A DNA stretch of 64,000 nucleotides from Azolla caroliniana. Lineage: Eukaryota > Polypodiophyta. The translations under genes and the position numbers were made by a program. This document shows positions 60,922-64,000 of the stretch, in pieces. Location of the stretch: assembly GCA_043228905.1 (NCBI GenBank), contig JBHGNT010000018.1:1-64000 (forward strand). Direction: 5' to 3'. The notes below the pieces were generated by a model, which saw only the letters and a list, made by a program, of their open reading frames with translations, had not been told where the DNA came from and did not search any database. Numbering within the stretch: the first letter of the stretch is position 1; every line of letters starts with the position of its first letter.

Positions 60922-62849
60922 CTTGCAATTGTGCTAAGCTTGGACAGATGTTTTGTGTGTTGTCATGAATCATTGATTCTGCCTTACATTTTGTGAATCA
61001 GTTTGTTCCTGTTTTAGTGACATCTAGGCAGAATGGAGCATGTTGTTGACCGTGTGCTGGATGTTTGTTATAATGGACCCAAAGCATTTTCATGGGAAGG
61101 TCTGCCCAAAGTGGGCATGCATATACACTAGTAACGATGCTCTCATTTATACAATTGTAGATAGTAAAATTATGGTTATGATTGTTTTACTTGCCAATGA
61201 AAAATAAAATATCCGATTCTCTTTAAACTTGTGAGAATATTCTCTGTACTCGTGGCTTATCAAAAAAGGGAATTTTATTCAATCTATGGCTATACCTGGA
61301 TATATACTTCTTTATATTATTTCTAGTATATTGTCAGTATGCTATAAGAGGCTCTTTAGTCAAAAGAAGAATGCTGAGAAAGCAAAGTAGGATGATAATC
61401 ATAAAACTCAAGGCTTTGCTTGTATAGAATATACCGATTTTTGCTAAATGGCATTCTGAAAATGGTGTGTTTCCTGGCATTTAGCTGAATTGTTGCTGTT
61501 TATCTCGGTGAAAGGGTTTACCACAGATTGTGGTTTACTGTCATCATGTGGCATGTTTGTCATTACCAGATTTTTGCTGCATGCTATTGCATTTATTTCT
61601 TATGCCAGTAAGTTTAAATTTGATGAAATCTGGAAAAAGTGGGGTTTCGTGTTCAGAGTGCACTTACATGCTTCAGTTCAATGACAATTAGAACTAGGCG
61701 GAGGTGCCTAATGGAATATAAGAAAGTGAGTAGGGAGATTTTTTGAAATACTTAAAAACATTGTAGAGAGAAGTCAGAGTTAGACGACTGAGATTAGTGG
61801 CAATGTAAAATTCGTCAAAAGGCTAAGCAAAATGTGCTCAAAAGGACAATCAGTCATTTTTCTATTTCAAAAGCTGAAAGCCATGTGCTCATAGGTTCAA
61901 AACTATTGTGGCTCTTCATTGCAAGGATGTGTTTACACTTGACAACCTTTACCACCTTCACTTTGACAAGTGTTTGCCCAATGATATATATTGAAGTTTT
62001 TAGTTTCACCAGACTAATGTCTGTTATGAATGGGTCCACATTTTAGGTAACAAGTATCTTATGGGCGAAACATTTAAACATTTCAAAAAACCCAAACTGA
62101 TTGAATTATAGAAATTAGATCATGGGAAGCAACAAAGACATCAATCTTTTGTGAATACTCTACTCTTCTCAATGTTGTTTTCTTAATAATTTTGCACAGA
62201 GGTTTTAACTTAATTTCCTTGAGAAAATGACCTTTCACTACTGCAGCAATCAACAGTAATGTTAGTGTATCATATTTTGCCTTGGTATTTTCAGAAATAA
62301 AAATGCTGCCCTACCTTTTTTTAAAGGCGACTTCAATTAAGTTTTTCTATTTTTCCTCAGGGTTTACATTAATTGTGCATAAGATCAATAGGAATCCTCG
62401 TGAAACCTGTGTTGTAACCAAATAAAATTTTCTTATATACTAGGATTACCAAAATTTGACGAGTTACAATACCATTATTTAGCCCCTGAATGTTACTATT
62501 ATCGAAAACACACTAGCCCTAGAAAACTTGCAAATCCATGATGAGGTGCATCACTTTTCTAGAAGCACATTCATGGTATTTCTATAAGAAATGCAGACTT
62601 CGTATACTTCACACTAGTGGAAGACGATGGCTTATATACAAGGTTCAAGGCTTTTGCTGAATCACCCATAAGGCCTTTGTGCTCTGTATAACATGTAACC
62701 AAACCAAGACCTTTGCTGCTTACAGACTCAGATGCCAAAGTACGATAAATATTTTACACTTAGCAACTACATTCCTTCTCCCTTCAAATGTTTAGTGGTA
62801 ATAATTCTCAATACAAAAATCATATCAGAGAATAACTGTCTTTTAACGC
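60922..62849. other. Intergenic region between convergent genes
   Basis: About 1.9 kb of AT-rich sequence with no supported gene. It should hold the 3' UTRs of both neighbours. AAAATAAAAT near 61203 is a candidate polyadenylation signal for the F-box gene. Open frames of 60-70 codons at 61490-61684 and 61834-62046 show no recognisable domain and read like chance. I see no RNA gene or transposon ends. Confidence 0.6.
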
Positions 62850-63816
62850 TCACAGTTTCTCAGATGACGAGATCTTCCTCTTTAGACCAGCAACAGTAGA
62901 TGCAGGTCGGCGTTGACTGAAATTGGCTCTACATGTCCGCAAAAACATAAAAAAAAGAATTTCATATTTCAAATAAGCTGTGCTATATACAAGGTTTCTT
63001 TTAAGGTAACATATTTCAAATCAGCTTCACTATAAGACTTATTTAAGGTGTCATATTTCAGTAAGATACTATTATGAGAGAAGGTATCAGAACAGATTGA
63101 TTATTATATGGAGCACAATTGTATAAAATAACTTACCCGCATGTTGAGCATGAACCATGCTTCTTGCAGAAGATAGACAAGCATACAGAACATATAAATC
63201 CAGTATCAATTATCTTCTTATGGCAAAAACACCTGTGCATGTGTCAGCAATCTTATAAGGTGCATACAGCCATGGAGGAAGCAGCTGGTTGAAAGATAGT
63301 TTTAAAAAAATGATTTGATGGATACAGCAAATGCCGAGGTACTCACGATGCACGAAAATCAACACCAGTAGGACGTGGTAATTGCAGAAACCTTCGAGAG
63401 TGTAGATCAGTGGCAAAAACCATCTGCGTGCAATGACAAATGTAACCTGATACTTACTAGTAAATACACTATGAGCAAGCATTTTTAACTCAAAATTTAA
63501 ATAAAAAACATAGTGTCAAATCACATATTTCAAAGCTCATCTATTACTAATGATATTGCAACTGTTACACTTTTCATACAGATCTAGTCCCTTTTGCCAA
63601 AATATCTGCTGCTCACCATAAGATATTGAAACATGCCTTCTGGTAAAGTCGGTTTCATGTATATACCCCCAGTTATATGGGCTGCCTGTTAACATTAAAA
63701 AAATTAAGCTACGTGGTGGTTTACCTTACAATCCCATGTTTGTAGATATGTGAACACATCACCTGCTGCAAAAATGCTGAATGTTCTGTACCTACCATAC
63801 AGGCATCAATAGGGAT
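62850..63816 (-). CDS. TFB4: TFIIH subunit TFB4/p34 (GTF2H3), 3' exons
   Basis: Five exons read by splice sites and homology: 63763-63816 (IPIDACMVG...FLQQ), 63617-63685 (ITGGIYMKP...FQYLM), 63347-63423 (FATDLHSR...VDFRAS), 63137-63232 (CFCHKKIIDTG...CSTC) and 62850-62928 (ends KRKISSSEKL, TGA). All four introns are GT-AG and phases join without a break. Together they give about 124 residues, the C-terminal part of a protein usually near 300 residues. The first exon seen begins in phase, and the N-terminal von Willebrand A-like domain must lie beyond 64000. The cysteine cluster (CFCH, CSVC, FCKKH, CSTC) is the conserved C-terminal zinc domain. In known TFIIH, this subunit pairs with p44 in the core complex used in RNA polymerase II initiation and nucleotide-excision repair. 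The sequence is close to plant homologs (DLHSR, PRPTGVDFRAS). No defect is seen. Confidence 0.93.
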
Positions 63817-64000
63817 CTACATGCAATGAAAAGAGAAATAAGCAGGGTCAGCAGTAGATCTTTTTCAAAGTATTAGTTTGATGCATACTAATCATATACG
63901 GATGTTTTGACAACCAGATCCCAACCTACCATCATGTGCTTTGGTTTTAGGAAGAGTTATTTCTATATGCATAAATATACTAGAAATCAATTTTGGTTAT
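63817..64000 (-). other. Part of a TFB4 intron
   Basis: No exon with the expected upstream residues (the family has a MNAIFSAQ-like segment before the first exon seen) can be read here. The sequence is AT-rich and ends in a TGCATGTAG acceptor at 63817. The intron therefore runs past the window end. Confidence 0.6.

Noticed and set aside
63210-63482. Continuous minus-strand 90-codon frame over the TFB4 exons
   Set aside because: It reads through introns in a different frame from the conserved residues. The spliced model recovers the family motifs and GT-AG borders.

Overview
The window looks like the edge of a plant centromeric or pericentromeric region. About 52.9 kb is a head-to-tail tandem satellite with a 178-bp monomer, interrupted once by an intact Ty1-copia LTR retrotransposon. 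The last 5.7 kb is unique euchromatin with two ordinary plant genes. The plant assignment rests on an F-box/beta-propeller gene of the plant type, a TFIIH subunit gene (TFB4) of plant type, and a copia element primed by initiator-Met tRNA. I cannot name the species. A centromeric role for the satellite is inferred from monomer length, array size and higher-order structure, and is not shown directly.

Layout. 1-33525: family-1 satellite, AT-rich, all monomers in one orientation, with nested multi-monomer duplications. The clearest is a 1602-bp (9 x 178) higher-order repeat present three times at about 3890-8719. 33526-38876: a 5351-bp copia element on the minus strand, with 619-bp LTRs, a perfect 5-bp target duplication and one uninterrupted gag-pol frame. 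Its target duplication lies at the exact centre of a 17-nt dyad in a satellite monomer. 38877-43060: family 1 resumes. 43060-46500: family 2. 46500-48388: a block of family 1. 48388-55515: family 2, including a 2413-bp higher-order unit. 55515-58283: family 3, diverged and without visible long-range homogenisation. 58284-58432: about 150 bp of non-satellite sequence. 58433-58876: strongly decayed monomers with a longer period of about 188 bp.

The order from homogenised core to mixed flank, diverged edge and decayed remnants fits a satellite array whose borders are older than its interior.

Genes. An intronless F-box protein gene (59599-60921, plus strand) begins only about 0.7 kb beyond the last recognisable satellite remnant. 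It faces the 3' half of TFB4 (minus strand, five exons seen between 62850 and 63816, 5' part outside the window). The two stop codons are about 1.9 kb apart. Nothing suggests that the two genes act together. Short open frames inside the satellite are not genes: 178 is not a multiple of three, so no frame survives past a monomer or two.
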